Assembly: GCF_012972705.2 (NCBI RefSeq)
Contig: NZ_JABCSC020000001.1
Location: 1,116,001-1,180,000, forward strand
DNA from: Uliginosibacterium aquaticum
Lineage (GTDB): Bacteria; Pseudomonadota; Gammaproteobacteria; Burkholderiales; Rhodocyclaceae
Length of the DNA: 64,000 nucleotides
Reading direction: 5' to 3'
Shown here: in pieces, positions 47,764 to 57,465 of the stretch
Layout: each line of letters starts with the position of its first letter
Numbering within the stretch: position 1 is the stretch's first letter
Program-made: the position numbers and the translations under genes
Notes under the pieces: model-generated
Database searches by the model: none
The model's input: only the letters and a program-made list of their open reading frames with translations
What the model was told of the DNA's origin: nothing

Positions 47764-47854
47764 GCAGGCCTTGCCTTTTGCCTCTCCGCCTCCTGAGCCC
47801 CGATGATCGAAGTTCGTTCATCGGTGCATTCAGAGGTCCCGGCCCTTGCGGATC
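47764..47854. repeat. 91-bp direct repeat, right copy, and flanking non-coding stretch
   Basis: Right copy of the repeat at 46285-46375; the stem has one mismatch here (TCATCGGTGC). The gap 47697-48033 holds no complete gene. After the repeat, 47855-48006 reads in one frame as FEGRFIASLCVGRGEDILDG and RRMLLAVRGDELARFDARVA without a good start, and may be a fragment of an unrecognised gene. Confidence 0.8.
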
Positions 47855-48033
47855 GAGTTTGAGGGGCGGTTTATCGCCTCACTTTGCGTGGGGCGGGGCG
47901 AAGATATTTTGGATGGCGATGAGAGCCGGCGGATGTTGCTGGCGGTGCGGGGCGATGAATTGGCGCGCTTTGATGCGCGGGTGGCCGCGGGCCCGGGCAA
48001 GGGCGCAGGCTGCGCCCTGTGCCGAGCCCGTGC

Positions 48034-49020
48034 TTACTTCACCGACATGATCCGGATGATCGTTTCAAGATCCTGAGAGTTCTTGATGTATTTGTTGTAG
48101 GTCTTGATGGCCAGGGATTCGATGCCGGTCATCGAGATCTGCGAGCGGGGAACCACGGTGACGCCGGCTTTCTTGGCGGTCGTGAGTGCGGCACTTTCCT
48201 GATCCGTCCAGAGTTTGGTCATGTGGCCGCTGGCATCCTGCGCGCTCTGCCGGATCGCGTCTTGCTGCGCAGTGCTCAGCGTGCTCCAGGTTTTTTTCGA
48301 GATCAGCAGCACTTCGGGCAGCAGCAGGTGCTCGTCCTGCATCAGCCAGGGGGTGATCTTGTGGTGCTCGGCCGCAACGAAATTCACGGTTCCGCCATCC
48401 ACACAGTCGAGCTCGCCGGCGCGCAGTGCTTCCGGAATCTTGTTGAAGGACATGGGCACTGGCGTGCCGCCCAGATTGCGGATCAGGTCTTCGAACACCG
48501 GGGATGGCAGAACGCGGATCTTGCGACCGGCGAAATCGGCCTGCGAGCGGATCGGCTTCATGCAATAGAAGTTGCGTGGGGCGCTTTCGAAATACGCCAG
48601 GCGGATCAGGCCTTTCTGCTCCAGCTCCTGATCCAGACGCTGACCGAAGTCTCCCTTGAGCACTTTCCCCATGTGATCGCTGGAGCGGAACAGATAGGGC
48701 AGGCTGGCGAGTGTGGCGGCGGATGATTGCTCGCTGAGCGCGCCAAGATTGAGTCGGGCAAGGGCTTGGGTGCCGTTTTGCAGGGCCAGTATCGCGTCAT
48801 GCTCGCTGCCTGCCGAGCCATTGGCCTTTACCGTGACCGTGAGATCGCCTCGGGTGGCTTGCGTGAGCCGCTGGCCGAAAAACTCCAGTGTGCGAACAAC
48901 CGGATGATCGGACGTTTGCTGATCAGACACGACCAGATTGACGGCTGCGCTGCCCGCTGCGGACCACGCCAGACTGAAGCTAAGGAGGGTGATGGATGCA
49001 AATCGTCGCGTGGGGGTCAT
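48034..49020 (-). CDS. TRAP transporter substrate-binding protein, DctP family (orphan)
   Basis: A 328-residue periplasmic binding protein with a signal peptide (about 1-26, AWSAAGSAAVN). The DctP fold signatures are present: TLEFFGQRLTQATRGDLTV, RNFYCMKPIRSQADFAGRKI with the ligand-binding Arg, KIRVLPSPVFEDLIRNLGG, FNKIPEALRAGELDCVDGG and LLISKKTWSTLS. The DctQ and DctM membrane subunits are not adjacent, so it either works with subunits elsewhere or delivers ligand to a sensor. The ligand is probably an organic acid. Confidence 0.88.
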   Translation of the reverse strand: MTPTRRFASITLLSFSLAWSAAGSAAVNLVVSDQQTSDHPVVRTLEFFGQRLTQATRGDLTVTVKANGSAGSEHDAILALQNGTQALARLNLGALSEQSSAATLASLPYLFRSSDHMGKVLKGDFGQRLDQELEQKGLIRLAYFESAPRNFYCMKPIRSQADFAGRKIRVLPSPVFEDLIRNLGGTPVPMSFNKIPEALRAGELDCVDGGTVNFVAAEHHKITPWLMQDEHLLLPEVLLISKKTWSTLSTAQQDAIRQSAQDASGHMTKLWTDQESAALTTAKKAGVTVVPRSQISMTGIESLAIKTYNKYIKNSQDLETIIRIMSVK

Positions 49021-49416
49021 CCGTGTCTTTCTGTGAAGTTTTCAGGGCAAGAGGGATATGAAATGCCTTGTGTCTGGAAACTCTAGGAGACGGTACGGAA
49101 AGCCATGAAAACAAAGGTTAATTTCGCCGGGGGAAATTGTTTCCTGCCCGCAGCGTGAAAGCCTGTTCAGCTACTGAAAATCCGGCAGGATGAGGCGCTG
49201 GGCCCGCCCTGAGGAGAGGGGCAGAGCGCGCAAACAGTTTTACGCTTGCGCACGTGCATGAGGCGCCCCTGCTCAGGATGGAGTCTTCGATGCGGGAGCG
49301 ATGCCCCGGGGGTAAACCCGCCGGAAATGTCCTCCGAGCATAATGCGGGGCCTTGTTCCGGATGGTGGTGTTTGCGCGCCGTCCCAAGCTACTTTTTTGA
49401 TGCCCGAGGAGGGCGC
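49021..49416. other. Divergent intergenic region
   Basis: 396 bases between the DctP gene and a DUF4034-like gene. No gene is supported. AATTTCGCCGGGGGAAATT at 49120-49138 forms a small hairpin. Promoters could not be placed. Confidence 0.45.
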
Positions 49417-50415
49417 ATGCGTTTTTTGTCTGTGCTTGGTTTGAAGCCCAAATCTATCGTGGTGGATGGCACGCCTCCTGCGTCACTGGGGCGTTTCCTT
49501 CAAAAGCTGACGCTGGCGGAGTTTCAGGAAGCCGAAGCTTTGATGAAGGCGCTCTCCGAGGAGAATCTGGAACGGTTGATCGCCAGTTTTGCGGATCTGG
49601 AAGAGGCTGCTGATCTGGCTTCTGCCTGGCAGAGCGCAAGGCCTTCTTCTGCGCTGGCACATACTGTTCTGGGGGCTTGCCTGATTACGGCGGGCTGGAA
49701 GAGGCGCGGTTCGAGTTATGCCGAGGATGTGGATGAGGCGCAATGGGCCCCCTTCCTGGAGTATCTGGAGCGTGCGCAAAGTGTGTTGAATGCGGCCGTG
49801 GCGCTGGATCCCTCATCCTCTGCAGCTTTGGGCTGGCTGATTCTCGCGAAGATGGGCGGCACTGGCGAGCGCGAGGAGATTGAGCGTTTGTTTGCTGAGG
49901 CTACGGGCAGGGTTCCGATGCACTGGCCTTCGCATTGGCGGTATTTCATGGCGACCACTGAAAAGTGGGGAGGGAGTCATCGGGAGATGTTCGCTTTTGC
50001 AAACGCCGTTTCTGCCAAAGCGGGGAAGGGAAGCATTTTGCATAGCCTGCTTGCCGCCGCTTATTGCGAGTTTGCGCTGGCTGAGGGGCATGCCGCATTG
50101 AAGCAGATGCGCTCTCTGGAAAATGCAGAAAGGGTGCGGGTGGCGCTTTATAAGTGGTTGGCGGCTACGCCGGCCACGCTGGATGAAAAGCTTGAACAAG
50201 TCAGCGGCGGATTTTCGGCAATGGCCATCAACCATTTCGCGGCGGCTTGTTATCTGTGTGGCGCCTTCCCTGAGGCCAGAAGTTTGGTGAATGCCTTGCA
50301 CGACGAAATTGAAACCGTGCCCTGGTGCTGGATCGCAAAGGGTGTGAAAGAGCAAGCAAACCCGGGTTTCGTGTTTGATCGGGTCAAGCGCGAGCTGGCG
50401 ACGGCGGCAGGCTAG
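49417..50415 (+). CDS. DUF4034-like helical-repeat protein
   Basis: A 332-residue cytoplasmic protein starting at MRFLSVLGLK behind GAGGAGGG. The sequence is a helical TPR-like array: SAWQSARPSSALAHTVLGAC, RAQSVLNAAVALDPSSSAAL, HWPSHWRYFMATTEKWGGSH and INHFAAACYLCGAFPEARSL. The order of motifs resembles DUF4034 proteins, of unknown function. A longer in-frame upstream extension lacks a ribosome site. No partner gene is evident. Confidence 0.65.
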   Translation: MRFLSVLGLKPKSIVVDGTPPASLGRFLQKLTLAEFQEAEALMKALSEENLERLIASFADLEEAADLASAWQSARPSSALAHTVLGACLITAGWKRRGSSYAEDVDEAQWAPFLEYLERAQSVLNAAVALDPSSSAALGWLILAKMGGTGEREEIERLFAEATGRVPMHWPSHWRYFMATTEKWGGSHREMFAFANAVSAKAGKGSILHSLLAAAYCEFALAEGHAALKQMRSLENAERVRVALYKWLAATPATLDEKLEQVSGGFSAMAINHFAAACYLCGAFPEARSLVNALHDEIETVPWCWIAKGVKEQANPGFVFDRVKRELATAAG

Positions 50416-50727
50416 GAATCCCGAGGCTTGTCTTTTGCCCAGTGACAAGCTGCAGTACTCCCAGCTCTTTTCTCTGCTCGGAGCACGCAAGCCGCCCGAA
50501 TGGTTGGGAATTTCCGGCCGGATGGAGGCCGTCCGTGGCTTGACAATGTTTCCCTAAAACAACAACAGCTCAGCAAAGCGCGAGCGGGGGCTGCCCGCGC
50601 GTCTTGCGAAGGCGAGCTCGTCGATAGAATGACAAGCGGATTCCCGGCCGACCGCCGGGGCTGGACTTTCCGCGTCGTTCAGGTCTTCTCGCATATATGT
50701 GAGCGTGCCTGCCATATGGAGGATGAA

Positions 50728-52521
50728 ATGCCCCGCTTGATCCCTAGTACCGTTCAGTTAGGCGGATGGCATTTACAGTTCGTCGTCCCCGCGAATGCGG
50801 GGGCCCCGTGTCTTTCTACGTCTCTGGATTCCCGCCTTCGCGGGAATGACGAATATCCTTCCTTAAGTAAACCGCATTACCGCTTGAGCCCCATTGAGAA
50901 TGCCTTTGGCATTCTATTTTGCTTCTTCCTGAGCATTTTGCTCGCCAGCTTGTTGGCCGGATGCGGTGGCGGAGGAGGGGGCGGTGGTGCAAGCGGGTCT
51001 TCAAGCGCGAGCGTCAGCACCACGCCTGCCACCACGCCTGTAGCAGCCGTCTGTGCGGCCAGCGGCCTCGTCGCGCCCCTGGCAGACGCCAGCGCGCCGG
51101 CCGCTGTGTGGAGCATCAGCTCCGGTTCGGCGCGCACTTATGCCGAAACGCCGGCCGCCAGTGAAGACCTCATTAACCCCATGCGCGGCTACCACCGCTG
51201 GATCAACCGTGAGCAGGTGCCGCAGGCTTCGCCCTCGCAGGTCGTCTACAACCGCTTCTTTTGGAAGTCGCTGGAAACCGCTGAAGGCGTCTACGACTTC
51301 TCTGCGCTGCTCGCCGAGGCCAGTGCCGCCAAGGCGCAGGGCAAGAAATACGCCTTCCGCCTGCGCATGATGAATGGCGATGCGGATGCCAGCGTCTACC
51401 TGCCGGACTACGTCTACAAGAATCCGGCCTGTGCGCACGAGTGCGGCTTCACTGCGGCCTACAAGGCCATGGATCCCGTCACCTACGCCCTCCTGCCGGC
51501 GGTGTATAGCTTCGTTCCGGACTGGAACGATGCCTGGCTGCAGACTCGTGCCAAGGCGCTGCTTACGGCCTTGCGTGATGCCCTCAAGACGGCGGGCATC
51601 GAGCTCGCGTGGATCGACGTGGGTCTCTACGGTCAGTACGGTGAGTGGTATGTGCGCCCCACCTACTACCTCGGCTCGCCGCAGGGCAACGTGCCGGCTG
51701 GCGTCACCGCCATCACGGCGGCCTCGAAGCAGGCCTTCGCACGCATGCACTTCGAAGTGTTCCCGGACGTGCAGCACGTCATGTTCGCCAAGCTTGACCA
51801 GCTCGACGCCCTCAGCTGGGGCCTGAGCCAGACCCTCACCAGCAAGCCCGTCGGCCTGCGCACCGACTGCCTCGGCAAGACCCTCACCCTAGGCGAATGG
51901 GAGAGCAACCCGGCCAGCTTCGCGCTGATCCAGGATCAGTGGAAGAAAGCCCCCTTCATCGCCGAGTTCTGCTCGCCCGATAGCGGCAAGAACGTGGTGG
52001 ACCTTGCGCTCGCCAGCAGCCAGATCACCCGATACCACATCAGCACCCTCGGCAATGGCCAGATCGCGCCCAAGGCCAGCAGCGATATCGACGCCCGCTG
52101 GTCCTTCCTCACCTCAGATGAGCAGAGCGCCCTGATCGGCCTCGGCCGCCAGGCGGGCTACCGCTACTTCATCAGCGAAAGCGGCGTGAGCCTCAATGCC
52201 GACGGCAGCCTGCGCATCCGTGCTGCTCTGCGCAATGGCGGCAGCGCACCAAGCTACGAGAGCTGGAAGCTCAATCTTGAACTCGTGGATGCTGCCGGTG
52301 CCGTTGCCGCCAGCCAGCCGCTGAGCCTCAATCTGCAGGATAACCTTGGCAACTGCTCCAGCCAGCTCATCGACACCAACTGGAATCCCGCCGTCAGCAA
52401 CTCCGGCAGCTACACCCTGCGCATCGCTGCCACGCATAGCTTCTGGCCGCGCCTGAAGTGGGTCCAGCAAGGCCGCAATACCGATGGCAGCCTCACCCTC
52501 GCCACTGTGCAGCTCAAATGA
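50728..52521 (+). CDS. Exported DUF4874/DUF4832-like lipoprotein with interrupted N terminus
   Basis: The frame from the ATG at 50728 (ribosome site GGAGG) gives 597 residues. The first 50 or so residues are encoded partly by a REP-like repeat (50781-50852). Only then come the hydrophobic segment FGILFCFFLSILLASLLAGC and a Gly run, a lipoprotein signal. The mature protein has the DUF4874-type opening NPMRGYHRWINREQVP, a barrel-like domain (FRLRMMNGDADASVYLPDYV, WIDVGLYGQYGEWYV, GLRTDCLG) and a C-terminal DUF4832-like beta domain (RYFISESGVSLNADGS). Translation may really begin at the TTG near 50902, restoring a normal signal peptide. Probably a glycan-active or binding protein; activity is unproven. 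Confidence 0.7.
   Translation: MPRLIPSTVQLGGWHLQFVVPANAGAPCLSTSLDSRLRGNDEYPSLSKPHYRLSPIENAFGILFCFFLSILLASLLAGCGGGGGGGGASGSSSASVSTTPATTPVAAVCAASGLVAPLADASAPAAVWSISSGSARTYAETPAASEDLINPMRGYHRWINREQVPQASPSQVVYNRFFWKSLETAEGVYDFSALLAEASAAKAQGKKYAFRLRMMNGDADASVYLPDYVYKNPACAHECGFTAAYKAMDPVTYALLPAVYSFVPDWNDAWLQTRAKALLTALRDALKTAGIELAWIDVGLYGQYGEWYVRPTYYLGSPQGNVPAGVTAITAASKQAFARMHFEVFPDVQHVMFAKLDQLDALSWGLSQTLTSKPVGLRTDCLGKTLTLGEWESNPASFALIQDQWKKAPFIAEFCSPDSGKNVVDLALASSQITRYHISTLGNGQIAPKASSDIDARWSFLTSDEQSALIGLGRQAGYRYFISESGVSLNADGSLRIRAALRNGGSAPSYESWKLNLELVDAAGAVAASQPLSLNLQDNLGNCSSQLIDTNWNPAVSNSGSYTLRIAATHSFWPRLKWVQQGRNTDGSLTLATVQLK
50781..50852. repeat. REP-like paired inverted element inside the lipoprotein 5' region
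   Basis: CGTCGTCCCCGCGAATGCGG opens the element and TGGATTCCCGCCTTCGCGGG followed by AATGACGA closes it, giving two outward hairpins of the type widespread in betaproteobacteria and Xanthomonadaceae. A single half-copy of the same family lies at 54044-54073. Confidence 0.75.
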
Positions 52522-52669
52522 GCGCCAGCTTCAGGGCGCCACGCAGGCGGGCGCTGAATTGCTGCATTGCTTGAAGGGCGCAGGTTTCCCCCGTCCGTGA
52601 CGGCGCGTGCGGACCCGGGCAGCGGCGTTTCATCACCCTAAGTCCGGACATATCGCCTTGCTGCCGGTC

Positions 52670-53923
52670 TCAGCAGCCTTGAGATTGGGCGCGGGAGAGG
52701 CGCAGGAAGCGTTTGTCGCGCTCGCTCCACACCCAGTAGCTCACGAAGCTGTTGTTGTAGTGCGGGGCCCAGCTCATTTCGATGGCGGGTTCGCCATTGA
52801 GCATGTCCACCTGCAGGCGCAGGGCGGAGCCGTCGAGCGGGCCCGTCTGCTGCAGGATCTGGCTCTTGCCCCGGAAATGCGCCCGCACCAGCACCGGCCC
52901 CTCCCACATGAACTGGCTGGATGAAGGCCCCGAGCCATTGGCGGCCAGGCGCGGCAGGTATTCGAAGCTGAAGCGGATCTTCTCGCCGTTGAGCATCAGC
53001 TGGCGATCGAATAGTTGCCGGGGCAGGCCTTCACTTTCGGCGCTGGCGATGGCCTGGTTCCAGGCTTCTTCGGAGATGTTGAGCGCTGCAAGGCCAAACT
53101 TGCCTTCAGGCAGGCGCCGCTGCTGGGAAGCATGGGTTTCCGTGCCTTCGTACTCTTCGATGCCTTGCGCGAAGTGCTGGATCGGATAGTCCGTATCCAG
53201 CCGGGCGTAGCCCAGTGAGTCGCCGAGCTTCAGCACGTATTCCACTTCGCCGGTGAGCCAGGTGCGTTTGAGCAGCAGATCGAGTTCGGAATCGCTGCGC
53301 AGGGCGCCGACCCACAGCAGCTCTTGCCGCTCGAAGGCCATGCCATGCGCCGGCGGCACGAGGATGCGCTGTTCACCTTTCGCATCGGTGGCCACGAGTT
53401 GCAGGGAGCCAGCCAGGAGGGCGCCATCCTTGCGGCGCTGCGAGGGGGTGGAGAGCGACCAGGGTTTGCCATTGGCCTGCACTGAGGCTGCCCAGCGATC
53501 GTGCAGCAGGGCCGGCGCGCTCAGGGCTGAGGGGTAGCTGGCGGGCTTGAGCGCAGGGAGTTTCTCGTTGCCGCCAGTGCTCATCAGGCGGAAGGCCAGC
53601 AAGGCTGGTGCGGACAGGGTGAGGGCGTGGCGAACCGGCGTGGTGGTCTGGGGCGTGGGGCCGGTCTTGCGCGCCACCAGTTGCCAGTCGGGCACGCGGG
53701 TTTTGTCTGTGCGGCTGAGCACCAGGTTCTGCCCCTCCAGCGATACGGCATACCACGCATCCTTGAGCTGCATCGGTGGCTGCGGCGGGTTTTCGGGGAT
53801 GTCGACCACCAGCGCTTCGCCCGGTGTGCTCATGAGCAGCAGGGGGGCTTCGGGCCGGGCGGAGATGCTGCCCGAGAGCAGCAGGGCGGCGAGGCCAAGC
53901 AGTGCGCGCAAGACGGTTTTCAT
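52670..53923 (-). CDS. Exported hypothetical protein (417 aa)
   Basis: A 417-residue secreted protein with a clear signal peptide (about 1-22, LAALLLSGSISARPEAP). The mature part is beta-rich with segments such as WYAVSLEGQNLVLSRTDKTR, LLAGSLQLVATDAKGEQRIL and FSFEYLPRLAANGSGPSSSQ. A single Cys is the last residue. I do not recognise the family and see no catalytic motif. It is divergent from the second chemoreceptor gene and reads toward the DUF4832 gene. Confidence 0.6.
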   Translation of the reverse strand: MKTVLRALLGLAALLLSGSISARPEAPLLLMSTPGEALVVDIPENPPQPPMQLKDAWYAVSLEGQNLVLSRTDKTRVPDWQLVARKTGPTPQTTTPVRHALTLSAPALLAFRLMSTGGNEKLPALKPASYPSALSAPALLHDRWAASVQANGKPWSLSTPSQRRKDGALLAGSLQLVATDAKGEQRILVPPAHGMAFERQELLWVGALRSDSELDLLLKRTWLTGEVEYVLKLGDSLGYARLDTDYPIQHFAQGIEEYEGTETHASQQRRLPEGKFGLAALNISEEAWNQAIASAESEGLPRQLFDRQLMLNGEKIRFSFEYLPRLAANGSGPSSSQFMWEGPVLVRAHFRGKSQILQQTGPLDGSALRLQVDMLNGEPAIEMSWAPHYNNSFVSYWVWSERDKRFLRLSRAQSQGC

Positions 53924-54297
53924 CGTTCAAGGTCTCCGAGGTGTGATGGCGGTGCCAGGTGCTGCCGGTGTTGCGGCCGTATCTTCGCATGATGCGCCCG
54001 GGCTCTCCGGGCCCGCCGCAGCATCCGGCGGCGTTAAAGCTGGCTGGATTCCCGCCTGTGCGGGAATGACGAGATTTCAGGTTGGCGCGCTGATTCTGCC
54101 TTTTGCCGGCCAGCCTTTTCAATCTCGATGCGCGGAGCCCAGGACGCACTGAGTTTCTTGCCCCGTGTGGAAATTCGGTATTCAGAATCATGGTTTACCC
54201 GCCGTTAAACCTGTGTCGCTAGCAACGCGCCAGGTTTCAGCAGGACGCTGCAAGCTTCGCTCAGATAACTTGACTGAAGAGATCCAGGAGTCACGCT
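53924..54297. other. Divergent intergenic region containing a REP half-element
   Basis: 374 bases without a gene, apart from the repeat listed at 54044. It must hold promoters for the exported protein and the chemoreceptor. A FliA-type element as good as that of the first chemoreceptor was not found. Confidence 0.45.
54044..54073. repeat. REP-like half-element
   Basis: CTGGATTCCCGCCTGTGCGG followed by GAATGACGA matches the right half of the element at 50781-50852. ATTCCCGC and GCGGGAAT form the hairpin stem. Confidence 0.7.
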
Positions 54298-55908
54298 GTG
54301 AAAAACATGAAGATTGGCATGCGTCTCATGCTTGCGTTCGGTGTGGTGCTGGCCTTGTTTGGAAGTGCTGCAATGCTTGCGGGCTTGAAGGGGGCTGAGA
54401 TCCGCAATGGCGCCAATCTCGTTCAGCAGCAAGGCCTGGAGCGCTCGCGCATGGCGGCCAGCCTGCTCTACGAAATCATGCGTTTCCGCATCGTTTCGCG
54501 CGATTTTCTGCTCAAGTCAGATCCGGCTATCGGGCCGAAGATGCTCGAAGGGCTGGATGCGATCAAGACCAAGCTGAAGCCTTTTGCCGAGGGGCCGGAA
54601 GCAGATATCAAGGAGGCTGCGGTAGCCATTCAGGCGAGCCTGGATGTACTCCAGCCGTCTACGACGGAGATCGTCAGGCAGGCCTCTGCGGGTGATCGCG
54701 AGGGAGCGCTGGCCACGATGGGCAAGGGCGGCCCTGCTGCAGGTGCGATGCAGGCGGCCGCAGACAAGCTGATTTCAACCGTGGAGACGCATGCTGCGGA
54801 CGTCACCGAATCGTTGGTGGCGAACGCGCGCTCCAGCCAGTTGCTGCTGCTGATCGCTTTTACACTGGCTGCGGTGGCGGCTGTTATTTGCGCACTGCTG
54901 GTGACCCGTTCGATAACGGCGCCTATCCAGGAGATGATCGGCCAGGCTGGCCGCTTGGCGGAGGGAGACCTCAGCGTGCGTAGCTACAGTGCGTCTAAAG
55001 ATGAAATCGGCCAGTTGCAATCGGCTTTCGCACGCATGACTGCCGCGATGAGCGAGGCGCTGGGGAATATCCGTGGCAGTACGACGCAGGTTGATTCGGC
55101 CGCCCATCAGCTTGAGGACACGGCCAGAACTGTTCATAACAGTATCGAAACGCAGTCTGAATCCGCTTCCGCAATGGCTGCTGCGCTGGAAGAGATGTCG
55201 ACCAGCATCGATCACATCACTGACATTTCACAGCAGGCTCGCCAAGCATCCACCCAGGCACGTACCAAGGCCAACGCCGGGAGCAACGATATCAACCGGA
55301 TGGTGGCCCAGATCGATACGGTTGCGGATTCGATCAACCAGAGTTCGGATACGGCGCGTGCGCTCGGCCAGGAGTCGGAGCGCATCTCCTCGATCGTGCA
55401 GGTGATCAAGGAGCTGGCTGACCAGACCAATCTATTGGCACTCAACGCGGCCATTGAGGCGGCACGGGCCGGTGAGCAGGGGCGCGGGTTTGCGGTGGTG
55501 GCGGATGAGGTGCGGAAGCTGGCCGAGCGCACCACGAATTCCACGCAGGAGATCGGTGCGATGGTTGCGGCCATCCAGTCTGGGTCCAGCCAGATGAGTC
55601 AGAAGTTGTCCGAAACGGTTTCATCCGTTCAGCAAGGCTTGGAAATGGCGCGTAACGCGGGTGTAGTCATCCACGAAATCGAGCGCGAAGCGCAGTCTGT
55701 GCAGCAATCGATCGATGAGGTTTCCTCGGCGCTCCAGGAGCAGTCGGCTGCCAGTCGCGACATTGCCGGCCGGGTCGAGATCGTGGTTCGCATGGTCGAT
55801 GAAAACACCGCGGCGGCCGCTTCGATGTCGCAGACTTCGAGTGACATGAAATCGCTGGCCAATGCGCTGCACGGCAGTGTGGATCGTTTCAAGCTGGCTT
55901 CACGCTGA
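54298..55908 (+). CDS. Methyl-accepting chemotaxis protein with four-helix-bundle sensor
   Basis: A 536-residue chemoreceptor. The first helix is at about 8-28, the periplasmic part (about 30-185) has the 4HB-MCP pattern, and the second helix is at about 187-206 ([20 protein letters not shown]). A HAMP domain ([20 protein letters not shown]) and the conserved signalling hairpin ([35 protein letters not shown]) follow. No CheR pentapeptide. The start is taken as the GTG after CAGGAG; an ATG three codons later is the alternative. Confidence 0.93.
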   Translation: MKNMKIGMRLMLAFGVVLALFGSAAMLAGLKGAEIRNGANLVQQQGLERSRMAASLLYEIMRFRIVSRDFLLKSDPAIGPKMLEGLDAIKTKLKPFAEGPEADIKEAAVAIQASLDVLQPSTTEIVRQASAGDREGALATMGKGGPAAGAMQAAADKLISTVETHAADVTESLVANARSSQLLLLIAFTLAAVAAVICALLVTRSITAPIQEMIGQAGRLAEGDLSVRSYSASKDEIGQLQSAFARMTAAMSEALGNIRGSTTQVDSAAHQLEDTARTVHNSIETQSESASAMAAALEEMSTSIDHITDISQQARQASTQARTKANAGSNDINRMVAQIDTVADSINQSSDTARALGQESERISSIVQVIKELADQTNLLALNAAIEAARAGEQGRGFAVVADEVRKLAERTTNSTQEIGAMVAAIQSGSSQMSQKLSETVSSVQQGLEMARNAGVVIHEIEREAQSVQQSIDEVSSALQEQSAASRDIAGRVEIVVRMVDENTAAAASMSQTSSDMKSLANALHGSVDRFKLASR

Positions 55909-56153
55909 TGGGGTGATGTAGTTGAGCGCCTGAGCAGGGTGCGGCATGTGAGCTGGTTGCTAGCGTTGGGGCCGACATGCGCTGCCGCGGGTGTGTGATT
56001 TGGCACGGCGGACGAGAAAATTAACGAGCGCTTGAGCTGCTTTAAGTATTCGTCCGGAAATTGTGATTGTTCGAGCATTTAGAATGCTCTGACGATCTCA
56101 CCCAGAGGTCTTTCTTGGGCGTTCCCAGGCGCTCTGGCTCAACTGAACAACAC

Positions 56154-57332
56154 GTGCTCTCACTTGACTCTCCTACTCTCCTGATGACGCAGGCCATCGT
56201 GCAGTGGCTGCTGGCAGCCTTGCTGATGTGTGAGCGACACAGTCATGCCAGCGCGCGGTTCTGGTCCTTAGCGCTGATCATGCATGGCACAGGCAACCTG
56301 CTTCTGTTCCTGCGCCCGTTGATGCCGCATCTTGCTGCAATCCTTCTGTACAACGGCTGTGCCGCGTGTGCGTTTTCTGTTTCCCATCTGGCTTTCGGAC
56401 GCCTGGTCGATCAGGCCGTTCCCCGCTGGGTGATGCTTGCTCCGGTATTGCTGATCTGTGTTTTGATGCTGATCTTTATTGATGACATTGCCATGCGTGT
56501 CGTCGTTACCAGTGTTGTTTACGGTAGCCAGGTCGTGCTGATCAGCTTGATGCTCAAGCGTGGTACCTGGCCACCCGGCTCATTGCTGCAAAGATGGTTG
56601 GTCATCAGTTCGGCGCTTTTTGCTCTGTGCTTTTTCGTGCGTGCTTTGCTGTGCTGGCTGGATCCTGCACCGTTCACACAGTTACTCGGTAAGAGCCCGA
56701 TTCAGGCCATTTTGATTCTGGGCGGGCTTGCTTACGGCATCATGTGCACGCTGGTGATCCTGTTGGCCAAGCTTGAGTGGCTCAATCAGGATCTTTTGCG
56801 GAAAGCAATGCTGGATAGCCTAACTGGTGTGCTTAATCGTGGCGCATTCACTGACATGGGTACGCAGGCACTCAAGCACGGAAAATTCCCGATCAGCGTG
56901 CTCATGATTGATGTCGATCATTTCAAGCAGATCAATGATCGACATGGTCACGCTATCGGAGATCAGGCGTTGAGGCTGTGTGCCGAAGCTTTGCAGGCCA
57001 CCTTGCGCACGGGTGACATTCTGGGGCGGATTGGCGGAGAAGAGTTTTGCCTGGTTCTGATCAATACGGATAAAGCGCAGGCACAGACAATTGCGGAGCG
57101 TTTGCGGGCGGCGGTCGAGGCAATTCCTTTTGTGGACAATATGGAGACCACCTTGACGATCAGCATAGGCTTGATCACGGCATCCAAGCCCGAAAAGCTC
57201 GAGTCTTTGATGCAGCATGCCGATGCGGCGCTCTATGTCGCCAAGGAGACAGGCCGTAATCGGGTTGTCTGTGCCCACGAGAATCCTGGGGGCGAGACTT
57301 TGAGCCCGGTGCTGGTTGCGATGCAACCTTGA
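56154..57332 (+). CDS. Membrane-bound diguanylate cyclase (GGDEF)
   Basis: An enzyme making cyclic di-GMP from two GTP. From the GTG at 56154 it has 392 residues: six or so membrane helices (about 10-205) and a cytoplasmic GGDEF domain (about 225-375). The active site reads RIGGEEF (GGEEF at about 292-296), a functional variant. The inhibitory RxxD site (RTGD) is correctly placed before it. DSLTGVLNRGAFTD and VDHFKQINDRHGHAIGD complete the domain. The start is uncertain; a TTG at 56067 would add 29 residues. The opening VLSLDSPTLL resembles starts of related proteins. Confidence 0.88.
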   Translation: MLSLDSPTLLMTQAIVQWLLAALLMCERHSHASARFWSLALIMHGTGNLLLFLRPLMPHLAAILLYNGCAACAFSVSHLAFGRLVDQAVPRWVMLAPVLLICVLMLIFIDDIAMRVVVTSVVYGSQVVLISLMLKRGTWPPGSLLQRWLVISSALFALCFFVRALLCWLDPAPFTQLLGKSPIQAILILGGLAYGIMCTLVILLAKLEWLNQDLLRKAMLDSLTGVLNRGAFTDMGTQALKHGKFPISVLMIDVDHFKQINDRHGHAIGDQALRLCAEALQATLRTGDILGRIGGEEFCLVLINTDKAQAQTIAERLRAAVEAIPFVDNMETTLTISIGLITASKPEKLESLMQHADAALYVAKETGRNRVVCAHENPGGETLSPVLVAMQP

Positions 57333-57465
57333 TGTATTGCGAGTACCGTTAGTTCCGGTTCAGGGGATGGCACGCTATGGACAGCATGCCGGGTGACACC
57401 GCTGTTTTGGGGTGAGCCGAAATCTGGCTGGGCGGGTGACTCTGGCGTGTACCTGAGGCTGGCGT

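Noticed and set aside
46285-47854. Integron cassette with attC sites
   Set aside because: The 91-bp repeats do not show the GTTRRRY and RYYYAAC core sites and no integrase is visible.
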